From: Lithodes maja
Taxonomy: Eukaryota > Arthropoda > Malacostraca > Decapoda > Lithodidae
Assembly (NCBI GenBank): GCA_037953745.1
Contig: JBAKBP010012332.1
Span: 1 to 64,000, forward strand
Direction: 5' to 3'
DNA: 64,000 nucleotides
Each line of letters begins with the position of its first letter. Position 1 is the stretch's first letter. The notes below the pieces were generated by a model. That model worked only from the letters and a program-made list of their open reading frames with translations. It had not been told where the DNA came from and made no database searches. Positions 32,765-43,339 of this stretch are shown here, one piece after another. Made by a program: the position numbers and the translations under genes.

Positions 32765-32890
32765 TTGTGTGTGTGTGTGTGTGTATTTACCTATTTGTAT
32801 TTACCTATTTGTAGTATACAGGAGTTGAGCTTTTTAGGCTCGTATTGTGCCGCTTCCTGAGTTACAATTATCTAAGTGTGTGTGTGTGTT
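32765..32890 (-). repeat. tiny LINE 3' fragment between two (GT)n tracts
   Basis: (GT)n at 32765-32784 and GT-rich 32874-32890 enclose about 90 bp. On the minus strand it matches the 3' end of the LINE at 28497 (GAGCC, CTCCTGTATACTACAAATAG) and finishes with a duplicated CAAATAGGTAAATA unit. It is an extremely 5'-truncated LINE insertion. Confidence 0.75.
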
Positions 32891-32899
32891 TGTGAGAGG

Positions 32900-33094
32900 A
32901 GGCCTTTTTATCTTTTATTCTGGGTAATATTAGATGATTTCATGCAGTTTAATAATGACTCATGTTATGCAGAGGGTTTATTGAGATGATATTAACCCGT
33001 CTTTAGTCCTAGAGATAGACTAGCTCCAAGCTAAAGAATACGGTCTAATAGTAAGCAGAATACAATGAAAATTACGTCATCGTGCTGAAGAGGT
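32900..33094. mobile_element. MITE, family 2, partial
   Basis: Interior TAATATTAGATGATTTCATG and the right end ATTACGTCATCGTGCTGAAGAGG match the family. The left terminus is not identifiable; TTAA follows at 33094-33097. Confidence 0.5.
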
Positions 33095-33204
33095 TAAAAA
33101 GGAACTGTGTTATCCAGATGCTTTATGGAGATCGTATTTATCCCTTTGAGTCCTTGAAATAGATCATATGATGCAGAAAAACCTGTAATGATAGTGATGA
33201 AGCA

Positions 33205-33481
33205 GTTTTTACCACCATACACACCCTGCTCAAGAGCGGAGCTAGGGTGGATGCCCTGATGTTTCAGTGACGTCAGTGAGCAGTTGCCACAGATTCCTAG
33301 ATCGCGCCGTCCACCAACAGCACTGTCATCTACCAATAACACACACTGGCTCGGGACTGTTTGGCCAAGCACTGGCAAGCAGCCTAGGGAACGAGTACTA
33401 CTACACACACTTGCTGGCCTGAGCCTCAAACCGTCAACTTCTCGGTTTGCAGGCGAGTGCTTTACCAATGGTGCCGTAACC
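33205..33481 (-). mobile_element. tRNA-Cys-like SINE nested in a family 2 MITE
   Basis: The minus strand begins GGTTACGGCACCATTGGTAA with a box A-like segment, an anticodon arm CTCGCCTGCAAACCGAG (anticodon GCA) and a box B-like CGGTTTGAGGCTC. A roughly 200-bp body follows, containing CCTAGGCTGCTTGCCAGTGC. On both sides lies family 2 MITE sequence (right end TACGTCATTATGCTGAAAGGG before TTAA at 33524), so the SINE is the younger insertion. Confidence 0.65.
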
Positions 33482-33544
33482 AGAATACAGTAAGGCGAAA
33501 GTTACGTCATTATGCTGAAAGGGTTAATGATGAATATTACGCAC

Positions 33545-33693
33545 CTGTGTGGCTTTGGCTGCCTCAGGGGCCGCTGGGACGGTGCTAGCCTTGTTGGAGA
33601 GTTTAGCGTTAGTCCGGGCAAACCCTTCCACTGTTGACCTCACATCTTTACTCTGGAGGCGAAGTGATTGACCCAACACCGACCACTCCTCAC
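33545..33693 (-). CDS. TMEM214: TMEM214 exon (ninth seen)
   Basis: 149 bp, acceptor ATCCATAG/GTGAGG and donor CACAG/GTGCGT. With the last base of the previous exon it reads GEEWSVLGQSLRLQSKDVRS, then TVEGFARTNAKLSNK and a Pro/Ala-rich end (VPAAPEAAKATQ). It aligns with the human TMEM214 stretch before its C-terminal membrane region, roughly SSWEQIPKKVQKSLQETI. Ends in phase 0. The expected C-terminal transmembrane exons were not found farther along the minus strand in the window. Confidence 0.85.
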
Positions 33694-34163
33694 CTATGGA
33701 TATATATAAAGTACCGTTAAAGAAATGACCACTTGTGAGTTTCAAGCTACAGTATAAGGAAGTTGGAACTGTAAACATAGAAACTTATCAGAAAAAGAAC
33801 AATAATGCAAGCTTATGATAGATAAAAAATTCTTGAATTTGGCCTGGAGGGGGTTTCTGCCAAAGCAATCCATTTTAGAGAGCTTCTTGAGGAAGCAAGG
33901 CAGCCACACACGTATTACTTAGCTCGAACAGTAGAGAGAAAAACATACAATACTGTATATATTTGGTATCTTGCTGCTAGAAAATATTCTATTTGGGAAC
34001 TCAGTGGGCTGGTTAAACAAATTTGGTAGCTTAATCACTCAGTCATGTATGCTTATTGTCTCAGATTCTGACAAACAAATCAAGATACTACTGTCCGGAA
34101 TTGTTTCCCCCTTGCCATTTTACATTCTATCACTCTCTCTGCACATGATTGAACCATACTTAC

Positions 34164-34275
34164 CAAGATGTTGAAGTAGAGCTGCTGACTGTGGGAGGTG
34201 CTTGAGGTAAAGTTGGGACCAAACGTTCCAACACTGAGAGTCCTGCGTCAGACACTGCACCAGGCACGTCAACAA
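34164..34275 (-). CDS. TMEM214: TMEM214 exon (eighth seen)
   Basis: 112 bp between acceptor CCCTCCCAG and donor CTTG/GTAAGT. Reads LLTCLVQCLTQDSQCWNVWS and QLYLKHLPQSAALLQHL, a close match to human TMEM214 (LLSSLTECLTVDP, then VWRQLYPKHLSQSSLLLEHL). One base is left over for the codon shared with the next exon. It is one of the clearest identifiers of the gene. Confidence 0.93.
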
Positions 34276-34614
34276 CTGGGAGGGGTAACAGGTCAAATGT
34301 ACTCTAAATATTTATGTTTGTTTATTTTATTTTTAATTATATTTTTTACATCGTTCTTAACACTAATAACATCCCAAATTAAATTAATGAAAGCATGTGA
34401 TTCTCCCAGGAGGATATCAAATACAGAACTTACATGCTCTAACCATTACACTATCAAGACCGTTCACATAAAAGAATAAAGGAAGGAAAACCAATTTGAA
34501 GAGATGGCGACATTACTGCAACGGGAGTATGAAGAAAGCAACAGAGTGTCTTTATACAGAAACGATACCATACTTTATCATAAGCTATTTACAGTTTTCC
34601 ATATTCCTTGCCTT
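34276..34614. other. TMEM214 intron, no feature
   Basis: AT-rich intron DNA upstream (gene sense) of exon eight; nothing else recognised. Confidence 0.5.
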
Positions 34615-35027
34615 TAACCCGGGAGCTGCGGGGAGACTCTTAAGAGTTCCCCCGGCGGACTGCGGGAAGACTCTTGAGAGTAAGTAAAATAAAAAATCAA
34701 CTTTTGACATCGAAAAAAAAAAAAAAAATATTTTTATTTTTTTATTTTTTTATTTTGTTTTGGCCCCTGGGCCATGCAAAATCTCAGTCCTCTACCTCCC
34801 CTCCTTCCCCACTTTCCTCCTCTCCTTCAGTTATCACCTATTTTCCCTATTATTCCCTTATTCTGAGGTATATTTTCGTGCTAACATTAGCGAGTTGCAA
34901 GCAGGGTGTTGTCATCACTGATGGCAAGCGAGTGCAAGAGAGAGAGAGAGAGAGTATCGATCGACTGTGTCTCAGTGGCCCTGGGGGAAATTGGCGGGAA
35001 AGCAGTTTGCCTCACCCATACATTATA
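34615..35027 (+). mobile_element. isolated 5' end of the CR1-like LINE
   Basis: Matches 22178-21775 (minus) closely: TTTAACCCGGGAGCTGCGGG, the poly-A/T stretch, GGCCCCTGGGCCATGCAAAA, CTAACATTAGCGAGTTGCAA and the ORF1 beginning up to CTCACCCATACATTA. Similarity then stops abruptly at 35027. LINE copies normally lose the 5' end, so a fragment with only the 5' end is unusual. Confidence 0.9.
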
Positions 35028-35795
35028 CAACTCGCGGGCTATATCTCCGATTTTGACCATCCAAACGCTGTTTTCACTCGTTTTATTGTTGTTTCAGGTT
35101 AATACCTTTATAATCAACCCATAATAGGCGCATATGGATAATTATTAATGCTATTAATGGTACAATGAATATTTTAGTGACGGAAACACCTCAAATACGT
35201 CAGCACAGGGGGACGTTTTCAATAACCCCCATGCGCACTTGTTAGGTTAAGAGATAAAATGAGTTAAAAACTACAAAAAACGCAAAGTAAGACCGGGGTG
35301 CAAGGGGTTAATGTTAAAATATAAACTGTTATCAGTCACTGCTGCATAAGCTAACCCCCACACTTCGAGGAATATGTAGTGACTGGATGTATCTGTGTGT
35401 GTGTGTGTGTATGTATACTTACTCTAGTGGTGTGTGTAAATAAAGTATGGTAGCCTACACACACCCACAGATACCTCCAGGCACTATATACGGTATTCGT
35501 AGTAGTCTGGGGGGGGTGATATGAGTGTGGGTGTGATGTGTGTGTTCCAATCATTACAAGTGGTTAATCATACCTTTACATTAGCTTCCCCTGATGTTTG
35601 CAATTAACCTGTTTCTATACAGTGACTCACCACTCAGCTTTCACACCTGTGTACACTACAGATCCTGTATCAAGAGAGACTGAGCATCTTATTTTTTAGA
35701 TGCCATTTTGGTGCCATTATCATCAAACACCGGGGTGGTATTTTATTTTTGATCATGTAAAATGTCTATCCTACGGACAAACTATATATCCTTTA
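35028..35795. other. TMEM214 intron, no gene recognised
   Basis: Short (GT)n at 35394-35410; otherwise unremarkable. Confidence 0.45.
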
Positions 35796-36024
35796 ATTAA
35801 AATGCAAAACCTGCAAACCAAACAAAACAAAACTGGGACAAGGACAACATAAAGTCAAATAAAATTATCAAAATCGCTATGTGGAAACAACGCTTACTAA
35901 AATGAAAATTATTAAATAAAAGAACACAATCCACCACATAGGGTGTACATTACTACATGAGCAAGTTAATCTGTTTCCCAAGCAAACTAATCGCACATAT
36001 AACAACGCACTATCGTCACGTTAA
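35796..36024 (+). repeat. unclassified interspersed repeat, left half (split by piggyBac)
   Basis: From GGACAAGGACAACATAAAGT through CACATAGGGTGTACATTACT to ATAACAACGCACTATCGTCA it is nearly identical, reversed, to 54841-55061. The repeat resumes at 40480-40682 beyond the piggyBac element. Confidence 0.92.
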
Positions 36025-36399
36025 CCCTCCGACCCCGGCTAGGGAATATCGTAACTGTACTCTGTGTCCGGGGGTTTTCAGGAATTTTGGTACAAGTTGA
36101 CTCACATGTTACTCCTGAAATACATTACACAAAGTTATAAAAAAAACAGAAAAATGTAGCACAAACCTTCATGTGTAGAATGCCGTTGAGTAGAGGTCTC
36201 TAGCCCAAGTGATTGCATAATGGTGAGCGCGGGAAGTGGAGTGATTTTTATGCGTGAAAATCATCCCGCGTTCGGATGCGTCGCCTCGGCCCAGGCCGCG
36301 GCTCGTCGCGCCAAACTTTTTACCTCCCGGAGGCGATTTTATGTATTGATAGTGATGTTATTATAGTTATTTGGAGTCCAATTATATAAAATATGTGTA

Positions 36400-36915
36400 T
36401 TAGGCTATCATTGTCACTAATATTTCACATTTTCACTCGATACCGTAGTTTTTATGAGTAATTGAGGTAGGTTATTGTTATATTAGGCACTGATTATTCG
36501 TTATCACAGGTGTTTATTATACTTTGGCCATCAAATCTTAGGTCTTGTGTCACTTTCACTTTGACAAATATGCTTTAGAGAGTGTCACTGTCACTGATAA
36601 TGCTCATTTTCACTTGATACGGTACATTTTATTAGTAATTGAGGTAGGTTATTGTTATATTAGGCACTGATTATTCGTTATCACAGGTGTTTATTATACT
36701 TTGGCCATCTAATATTAGTTCGTGTGTCACTTTCACTTTGGTAAATATGCTTGAGAGAGTGTCACTTTCACTGATAATGCTCATTTTCACTTGATACGGT
36801 ACATTTTATTAGTAATTGAGGTAGGTTATTGTTATATTAGGCACTGATTATTCGTTATCACAGGTGTTTATTATACTTTGGCCATCTAATATTATGTCAT
36901 GTGTCACTTTCACTT
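36400..36915. repeat. 177-bp tandem repeat, about 2.9 units
   Basis: ATTGAGGTAGGTTATTGTTA starts at 36461, 36638 and 36815, a constant period of 177. Units also share TTCGTTATCACAGGTGTTTA and GTGTCACTTTCACTT. The second and third units are almost identical. It lies between the left end and the transposase stop of the piggyBac element. Confidence 0.95.
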
Positions 36916-37094
36916 AGTTATATGCTTTGTAAACGTTTTATATACAATTTATTGTGTCTTTTTTCACTTATTTATATATGTTTTCATAATACATGACTTT
37001 TTTATCACAATACACCTGTACATTGTTTTATTTCCACTTGTTGCCTATATACATACATATTGTCAGTCTTTGGTACTTTCACTATGATTATTAG

Positions 37095-39290
37095 TTAGTA
37101 CTCCTGCTTGCTGTGGTATTCAGCAAAGCACGGTATAGCACATAGTGACAGCCGGCACTCCACACACTGCATGGTGGTCTTTTTCTGCTTCCTCGGCCTC
37201 ACCTGGCTGTTCCAGCAGACATGGCACCGCCTTCTGCTAATGGTGACTCCATCTCGTTCCAGAGGCAGGTAACCGAGCTTGTGCACACTTACAAACTGTG
37301 CACCCTGCATGCGGTCCTGAACGGGGCGCCCAGGTTGTGCCACTGCCCTCTGTGGCATAGCATACCTGTCCAGGAGCTCCACCAACACCTGTTTTTGGAA
37401 CCTCCGCAGGCTACTGAACTTCCTGGGTGTGCGCGGATTCCGAAGCCTGTAGATATTATAGGCATTCAGCATTGACATGTCCACCATGTGCAGAAAGAAC
37501 TTTTTGTACCATCTGCACGAGGTACGCAGACAGTCGATGAAGCCTATCTGCATGTCGGACTTGTCCACCAGCCTCATATTTATGTTGTAGTCCAGGACAG
37601 CATCGGGCTTGGTCACCCTGACTTTGGTGCGGCGATCCACCTTGCCAGTCTCAACCATTTCCCCCTTGTGGACGGTGCTCAGGAGGTTGACCTTCCGCTG
37701 GTCGTGCCAGTGGATAGCCAGAATGGGTCCCGACTTCTTCTTGAAGACATCGCCTTTCTTTGTTTTAGGAGGGAAACTTGGCATGCCCTTCCTTTTTGCT
37801 CTAACTGTGCCTACAGTCCCCGTCTGGCGCTCATGGAGGTACTTTGAGAGAGTGGGGGACGTGTAGTAGTTGTCCGTGTAGAGGACGTGATTCTTTTCGA
37901 AGTACCGGTTCATCATGGCTTGAACCACTGCTCCGCCAAAGCCAATGAGGGGGTCTATTGCCACGTCCCCTTCCTTCCCGCTGTAGACCAGGAAGTCCAG
38001 GACATAGCCAGTTTTGCAATCGCACAGCACAAAGAACTTTATACCAAAGCGATGTCTCTTTGAGGGGATGTACTGCCTGAAGCTCAGCTTTCCCCGGAAC
38101 AGCACAAGAGACTCGTCAATACAGACGTTGCAGAAGGGCATGAAGTAGGACGTGAAACGTTCTCTCATCATCTCGTACAACGTCCTAATTTTCCACAGTT
38201 TGTCAGGGAGATGCATGTCGGTGTTGGTGACAAGATGGAGCGCTCCGAGGATGTCGAGGTACCGGTCCCGAGAGATGTATTTCCCGAAGGCAGGGGTGGA
38301 TATTAGATCATTGGTGATCCAATAGTCAGCCAACCTGTGCTTCTTCACATGAGGCATTAGCATGGTGATTGCCAGGAACACCATGAACTCGGGATGAGTC
38401 ACTGGGGTCCACCGCTTCATGTGGCCCTTGGTCACCTTGCCAAAAAAGTTAACCTGGATTTGGTAATGCTTATTTGTCTCTTTTATGACAAAGTCAGTAA
38501 CCTCCTTATCAAAAAAAGCCTCAAAAAGCTCATGTGGTCGAGCATTGGGGCCTGCAGGAAAACTTGGGGTAACTCCTGGAGCATCCTGTACCTCATCAAA
38601 AGGGGTTACATCAGGGTCAATGACTTCATCAGCAGCCACATCCTGCCAGTTGAAAACATAAAATCCGTCCTTCTGGCGACGCTGACGAGGAGCTACAGCG
38701 GGGGCAGCACGCCCACGAACTTTGGCGGCGCGAACCCTAGGGCGGCCAGGAGCGCGACGGCGCCCAGGCCCAGCCCGGCGGCCAGCCAGGCGGCCAGGGC
38801 GGCCAGGAGCACGACGGCCCTGGGCAAAGCGTCTGGGTTGAGGGTCGTCGATGTCCATAAATTCGTCATCGTCGTTGTCGTCAGAGCCGTCATCTTGCCC
38901 TGACGGTGGACCCAGGTAATCATGGCCAGAGTCGTCTGTGAGGTGCCCTTCATCTTCAGAGCCCCCCTCATACTCTTGCGGGGAACGAATGATGCGTGGG
39001 CGGCGTGTAGGTCGGCGAGGTGGGGAAGGAGTGGGAGGTGAGGCTCTGTCATCTTCATACAGAGGTTCGGGGCTCCTTGGCCTACGACGAGTCTTAGACA
39101 GCACTGGTTCAGTGTCTGTAGGTGCAGGTATGGATGCGAGGTCAAACACATCATCAGGAACCTCTGTTGTAGGCTGGAGAGGTGGGGTGGACCCTGGGGA
39201 AACTTGCGGGGGCGTATGGCTGGGAGCGGCAGGGGTGGAAGCCGCAGGGGTGGAAGCCGCGGGAGCCTCGAACAAAGAGCGCCTACATTA
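37095..39290 (-). CDS. piggyBac transposase, main part (5' end displaced by an insertion)
   Basis: The open frame from 39275 covers 726 aa; coding sense reaches the retroposon at 39291. Parts: a disordered Pro/Asp/Arg-rich N-terminal region with AT-hook-like GRP runs, then the DDE_Tnp_1_7 core from about residue 245. Catalytic Asp are at about 387 (VCIDESLVLFRGKLSFRQYI), 468 (VLYTDNYYTSP) and 571 (NINMRLVDKSD). A C-terminal Cys/His zinc-binding region follows (CHVCWNSQV, CVECRLSLCAIPCF). The enzyme excises and inserts the element at TTAA. The core is intact, but its natural start lies beyond the insertion. Confidence 0.93.
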
Positions 39291-39535
39291 TTCCTTTGCC
39301 CCTCAACTTTCTCTTCATAATTGCTGAGGGGCACAGGGCCCTGGGTGGGGCTTTGGTTTCCCGGGCGTTTACGCACCCTCTCAGCTCCCCGCCATGGAGT
39401 GGCTTCGGTCACCCAGGCTTTATTGTGGTCGGCAGGGAGGGTTCTGTGGGGGCGCTCGTTTATGGCCTTGGCCTTACTCGGGGCCTTGGGGCTGTTCGGC
39501 CAGGCAGCTTGGGGAACAACAACAACAACAACAAC
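39291..39535 (+). mobile_element. short CAA-tailed retroposon, copy 4, inside the piggyBac gene
   Basis: 5'-truncated relative to copies 1-3 (begins TTCCTTTGCCCCTCAAC), ending CAGCTTGGGGAACAACAAC. It lies antisense to the transposase gene. No target duplication is visible, so a small deletion may have accompanied insertion. Confidence 0.88.
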
Positions 39536-40295
39536 TTGTAGCTCCTTTTTTGACATATTTTCTCCCTTTTCCCTTTTCTTTAGTAGTATGTCTCCTCTCG
39601 GGGGAAATAGGGGGTAAATAGGCCGAAAGTGGGGGTTCCTCAACCCTAGGCAGTGCTGGTGGTGGTGGGGAAGAATGGCGGGAGCCTGGGGCAACTTGGG
39701 TGGCGTGGGTAGATAAGGAAGACAATGGCGGGTCAACCTCGGCCTCACGCGCAGCCTCACTGGCACCCTCACGCACTGCTCCCTCACCAACTTTTAGGGC
39801 CTCTTTCCTGGCTGCCGCGGCCGCCTTCTTGAGAACTTGTTTCTTATAGAAACGTATCTTGAATGGGGATTTAGCTGGCGAAGGGCTAGGTGTCGTGTCA
39901 CTCAACCTAAACTTGGCAGTCGACCTAGTGCTGTCCCATTCGCTCACTCTCACTAGACTCTCATCACCTTGCACAACTATGTCACGTTCAGTACTATCAT
40001 CACTTTCATCGTCATGCTCAAATCCAAGAAAAAGCGCGTCTCTTTCACGGATTTCTTCTATATCGTCAAAATCTTCACTATAGTGAGACTCGTAAGACTC
40101 GGAGCTATCACTGCCCAAGTCATCACCACTTTTTTTGCCTTCACCACGTTCATAACTCCTCAAAGCTATTTCAATACCTCCGGGAGTCAACGCATCTTGT
40201 GCGTGCATTTGCGTTAGGGCGCGACGAACATGGGCAGGCGTCGAAGGGAGTGTGGAATCGGACACAAGGGAATCACTTTTTGGGCTAGTATCCAT
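39536..40295 (-). CDS. piggyBac transposase N-terminal segment, separated by retroposon
   Basis: About 250 codons from an ATG at 40295 (MDTSPKSDSLVSDSTLPSTP) down to KKGAT at the retroposon edge. Acidic and Ser-rich (SDSSESYESHYSEDFDDIEE) with a basic stretch (IRFYKKQVLKKAAAAARKEA), in line with the disordered start of a piggyBac transposase. In-frame reading runs into the retroposon and stops matching. Whether it belongs to one polypeptide with the core is inferred from position and strand. Confidence 0.65.
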
Positions 40296-40479
40296 GTTGG
40301 CGGCAGGGTAGAGACTGGCGTACATGCTGTCTGGTAGCGACGCCTGGTGACCACGGAGCAAAATTTTTACGCGCGCCATTCGAAAAGCACTCACGCAAGC
40401 AATGGTACAGTGTTGTACCACCCGGGTTCCTCGGGCCAAACCAAAATGGTACAGTGTTGTACCACCCGGGTTCGAAGGG

Positions 40480-40682
40480 TTAAAGGAAGTAGTCAAGTTT
40501 GGGAAGTCCGGGACGTTCTGGCAAATTTTACTAAACTCTGCATGAATAAAGAAACTACATGTTAAATGTCAAAATATAATTTAAAATCAAATTTGCAACA
40601 TGACAAGACATTAACAATAGTACAAAATACGAATATTGATAAGATATCTATACTATTACAAAATAATATATAAAATACAGTA
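40480..40682 (+). repeat. unclassified interspersed repeat, right half
   Basis: AAGTTTGGGAAGTCCGGGAC through GACAAGACATTAACAATAGT to ATATAAAATACAGTA matches 54638-54840 reversed with few changes. Confidence 0.92.
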
Positions 40683-41041
40683 CAGCACTCACTAACGATA
40701 GTGCTATCGGGTAGGTACCTGTAAGCATAGCATGCCTCAAGTGACCCCTATCAATAACTACCCTACAGATAACCTACATTTATAGCACAAATAAATTAAG
40801 GAAATCGCAAAAGTAAGCAATTGATACTATCGACAATGAATATATATAATATAAAGACAAATAATTGCAAAATATGAAGTAACAACAGATTTAAACAAAG
40901 AGTACTCTTTTAACAAGAACATTAAATTTAAAAAATCATCAATATTAATATTAATAATAGAAAAAGAAAAAGATAAACAATAAATACAGACAAAAAACAA
41001 TAAATACAGACAAAAAGTAAGCAGAGGTTATACAAGAAACT
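40683..41041. other. TMEM214 intron, AT-rich, no feature
   Basis: Strongly AT-rich, with short duplications such as AATAAATACAGACAAAAA (twice near 40980-41010). No coding sequence. Confidence 0.4.
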
Positions 41042-41734
41042 TCAAGTTAAAAATGCTTGATTAAAATTATTGATGTCAAATTTTAGAATACAGTCACAAT
41101 AATTGACCCTAAAAAGATTAAATTTATGGAACAATTTACTTGCCTCAAAACCTCTGTCCACTAAGAGTCTGTATAGTAACCTAGCTCTAGCCCAAAAGTC
41201 ATCTACTTTAGTGCAGATTTTACAAAATCTTATTAACTCCTTCAGACTCATATGACGCAAAGGTTGCCAGATTAGCAATAAGAAATAGAGTTCTCTCACT
41301 CTTATAATTACCTCTCCAAAATTCGTTTTCTGCCCACAACTTACTCAAAGACAACTGCATAGGTTGAAGTAACTAAACTAAAGGTTTCTAAATACCCCTG
41401 ATGGTAACAAAGACTTTAAAGTATCCCCAATAGGCTCAAAATTGCGTCATATGTCGGAGAGGGTTAATTGGGAATAAAAACAATTATAAGTTATTTTACT
41501 ATCGATATTACTACTAGGGAAAGGAAAGTTTATTACGTTAAAATTAAAATCATCAACTTTGTGATATACTTTAAGTATGCACTGTTCATTAACAATCTCT
41601 ATATTTATATCAAGAAAATTTTCAACTTTATAATTTACGTTACATTGTGTGAGGGGAATAGAATTAGGGTATTGACAGTATTGCTGAGTGTTATTTATGA
41701 GTTTGGATATAAGTAAAGTGTAAAGAGAAACCAA
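41042..41734 (-). pseudogene. reverse-transcriptase-like C-terminal remnant, possibly Penelope-like, split by MITE
   Basis: Minus strand, upstream part (41734-41468): NFLDINIEIVNEQCILKVYH, KVDDFNFNVINFPFPSSNID and ending CFYSQL. Downstream part (41232-41042): IRFCKICTKVDDFWARARLL and LVDRGFEASKLFHKFNLFRV. Together they match a family of RT-linked C-terminal domains common in marine invertebrates, which I associate tentatively with Penelope-like elements. The two parts join in frame if the MITE and one TTAA are removed. No upstream RT is seen, so this is a fragment. Confidence 0.6.
41237..41463. mobile_element. TTAA-flanked MITE, family 2, inside the RT-like remnant
   Basis: TTAA at 41233-41236 and 41464-41467; ends CTCCTTCAGACTCATATGAC and the complement of GTCATATGTCGGAGAGGG are inverted repeats. 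Insertion falls within a Leu codon of the RT-like sequence; the frame continues exactly after one TTAA. Confidence 0.9.
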
Positions 41735-42307
41735 TGTTTTGTCCTATGTACATGAAGGAAACAAAAGGCAAAACTACCTGTAACAAGTGTCCCCTCCAAA
41801 GTTGAAAGGGTGATAGAGCCAAAATCAAGAAACGTTAGAGGAAATTTAGGTATGTTGGAAAGAAATGTAGTGTGCTTGTTAAGTATAGTTGTTGTTGTTA
41901 AGTATAGTAAAATTAATAGGTGGAAGAGGTGATTGTGAAAGTTGGTTTGATTACTCTCGTTACAGGTGAAACACAAATAGAAACAGTGGGGGAAGCCAGG
42001 CAAATGAAACAGGAGTTCCAGCAACTTCTTATCATATGCCTATGTGGCCTCCCCTGGGTACTGCCCTGCTCAATTGGTGCCTACAATCTCCCCATCCTAA
42101 TGGTATCAATTGTTTTTTTTTCTATATTCCAACTACTCCCTCTCGGGCATAGGCTGAGAGCCTTTACACTACACCGCTGATCACGGTGAGGCCTGCGAGG
42201 TCTTGTTCCAATCTAGGGAGTGAAACATGCGAAGCACCCGCCTCTGCGCTTCACAGTCTCATCCCCCACACTCGGACCCTCACTCTCAGAACGCCACCTA
42301 TTGAGCA

Positions 42308-42439
42308 ATTAACTTACTAGGCATTGCCCCCCTGTAACATATTAACTTACTAGGCATTGCCCCCCTGTAACATATTAACTTACTAGGCATTGCCCCCCTG
42401 TAACATATTAACTTACTAGGCATTGCCCCCCTGTAACAT
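42308..42439 (+). repeat. perfect 33-bp minisatellite, four units
   Basis: Four identical tandem copies of a 33-bp unit beginning ATTAACTTACTAGGCATTGC and ending CTGTAACAT. No differences between units, so the array is very recent or under strong homogenisation. It lies in a TMEM214 intron. Confidence 0.97.
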
Positions 42440-43290
42440 ATTTTGAATATGGGAATATTCATACAATGCTATTTAATCAGGGAATAATGAGGGTATTTTT
42501 TGCCTTGTACTACAAACCTATACACATGTGACATAATAGCATTGCTTTATATGGGAGATATATGGTATATTATCTAACATCGTCCTCTTTCCTCCCATTC
42601 CTCCACTACTGTTTCGTTTCATACGCTCGGATACAACCATGTATTTCATCAGCTGACTGCTAATACTTGTGTTTCATTTAGGTTTGTGTTTAGAAAAAAG
42701 GTAAATACAATTTATTTTACTGTTTTACACTGAAGTATGTTGTCTTTAGCATTATTGTATATCATATAGCTATTCACCACAACAATGCACCAACTCAAAC
42801 AAGTTGGAAGACGGTTGCCAAACAGGATTTTTTTTCTCCCGACTTTGACTATACTGTACCACTATTGTACTGTATGCAATATATAAAGGGCCTGGTATAA
42901 TATAAATCAATCTATCTATCTATCTTAGTGACAATGTAAATACAGTAATTCCTCACTTAACAATGTAGCTAAGTTCCTAAAAATATAGACTTTAACCCCG
43001 AGGAACAGGGCCATGAATCGAGTGGTTTGGAGGTTTTGCCTTAAGTGTAGAACCACACAAATCGTATGATTTAGGTTGGCTAAAAACCAAGGACACCACA
43101 TACATAATTGCATGCTTTAACCATTACACTATCAAGACAGTTGAAGGTTCTATTATAATGTAAAACTTGCAAAATAAACAAACCAAAACGATGACAAGAC
43201 AATATATAGGCAAAAGAACTAATCAAAACTGCTGTGGAAATAACTATTTATCTAATCAATATAGCCTACTCAGGCCCAATCCCCACTTTA
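42440..43290. other. TMEM214 intron with minor repeats
   Basis: A short (TATC)n at 42906-42925 and a partial copy of the unclassified repeat at 43150-43260 (TAAAACTTGCAAAATAAACA). Nothing else. Confidence 0.45.
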
Positions 43291-43321
43291 CCTTTTTTTT
43301 TTTGGGGGGGGGGGGGGGGGG
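43291..43321. repeat. poly-T/poly-G homopolymer junction
   Basis: About 10 T then about 20 G. Such tracts are unstable and prone to assembly error. Confidence 0.9.
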
Positions 43322-43339
43322 TGTCCGACTCAAGACATA

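Larger units (their letters stand above)
36025..40479 (-). mobile_element. piggyBac element with TTAA duplication
   Basis: Flanked by TTAA at 36021-36024 and 40480-40483. The ends CCCTCCGACCCCGG (left) and the complement of CCCGGGTTCGAAGGG (right) are imperfect terminal repeats starting CCCT, as in piggyBac. It encodes the transposase on the minus strand, carries a 177-bp tandem array near the left end and is itself interrupted by a CAA-tailed retroposon at 39291-39535. The uninterrupted target is preserved in a second copy of the host repeat at 54837-54840. Confidence 0.95.

Noticed and set aside
42308..42439. CRISPR-like array
   Set aside because: The 33-bp units are directly tandem without spacers, in a eukaryotic intron; it is a minisatellite.
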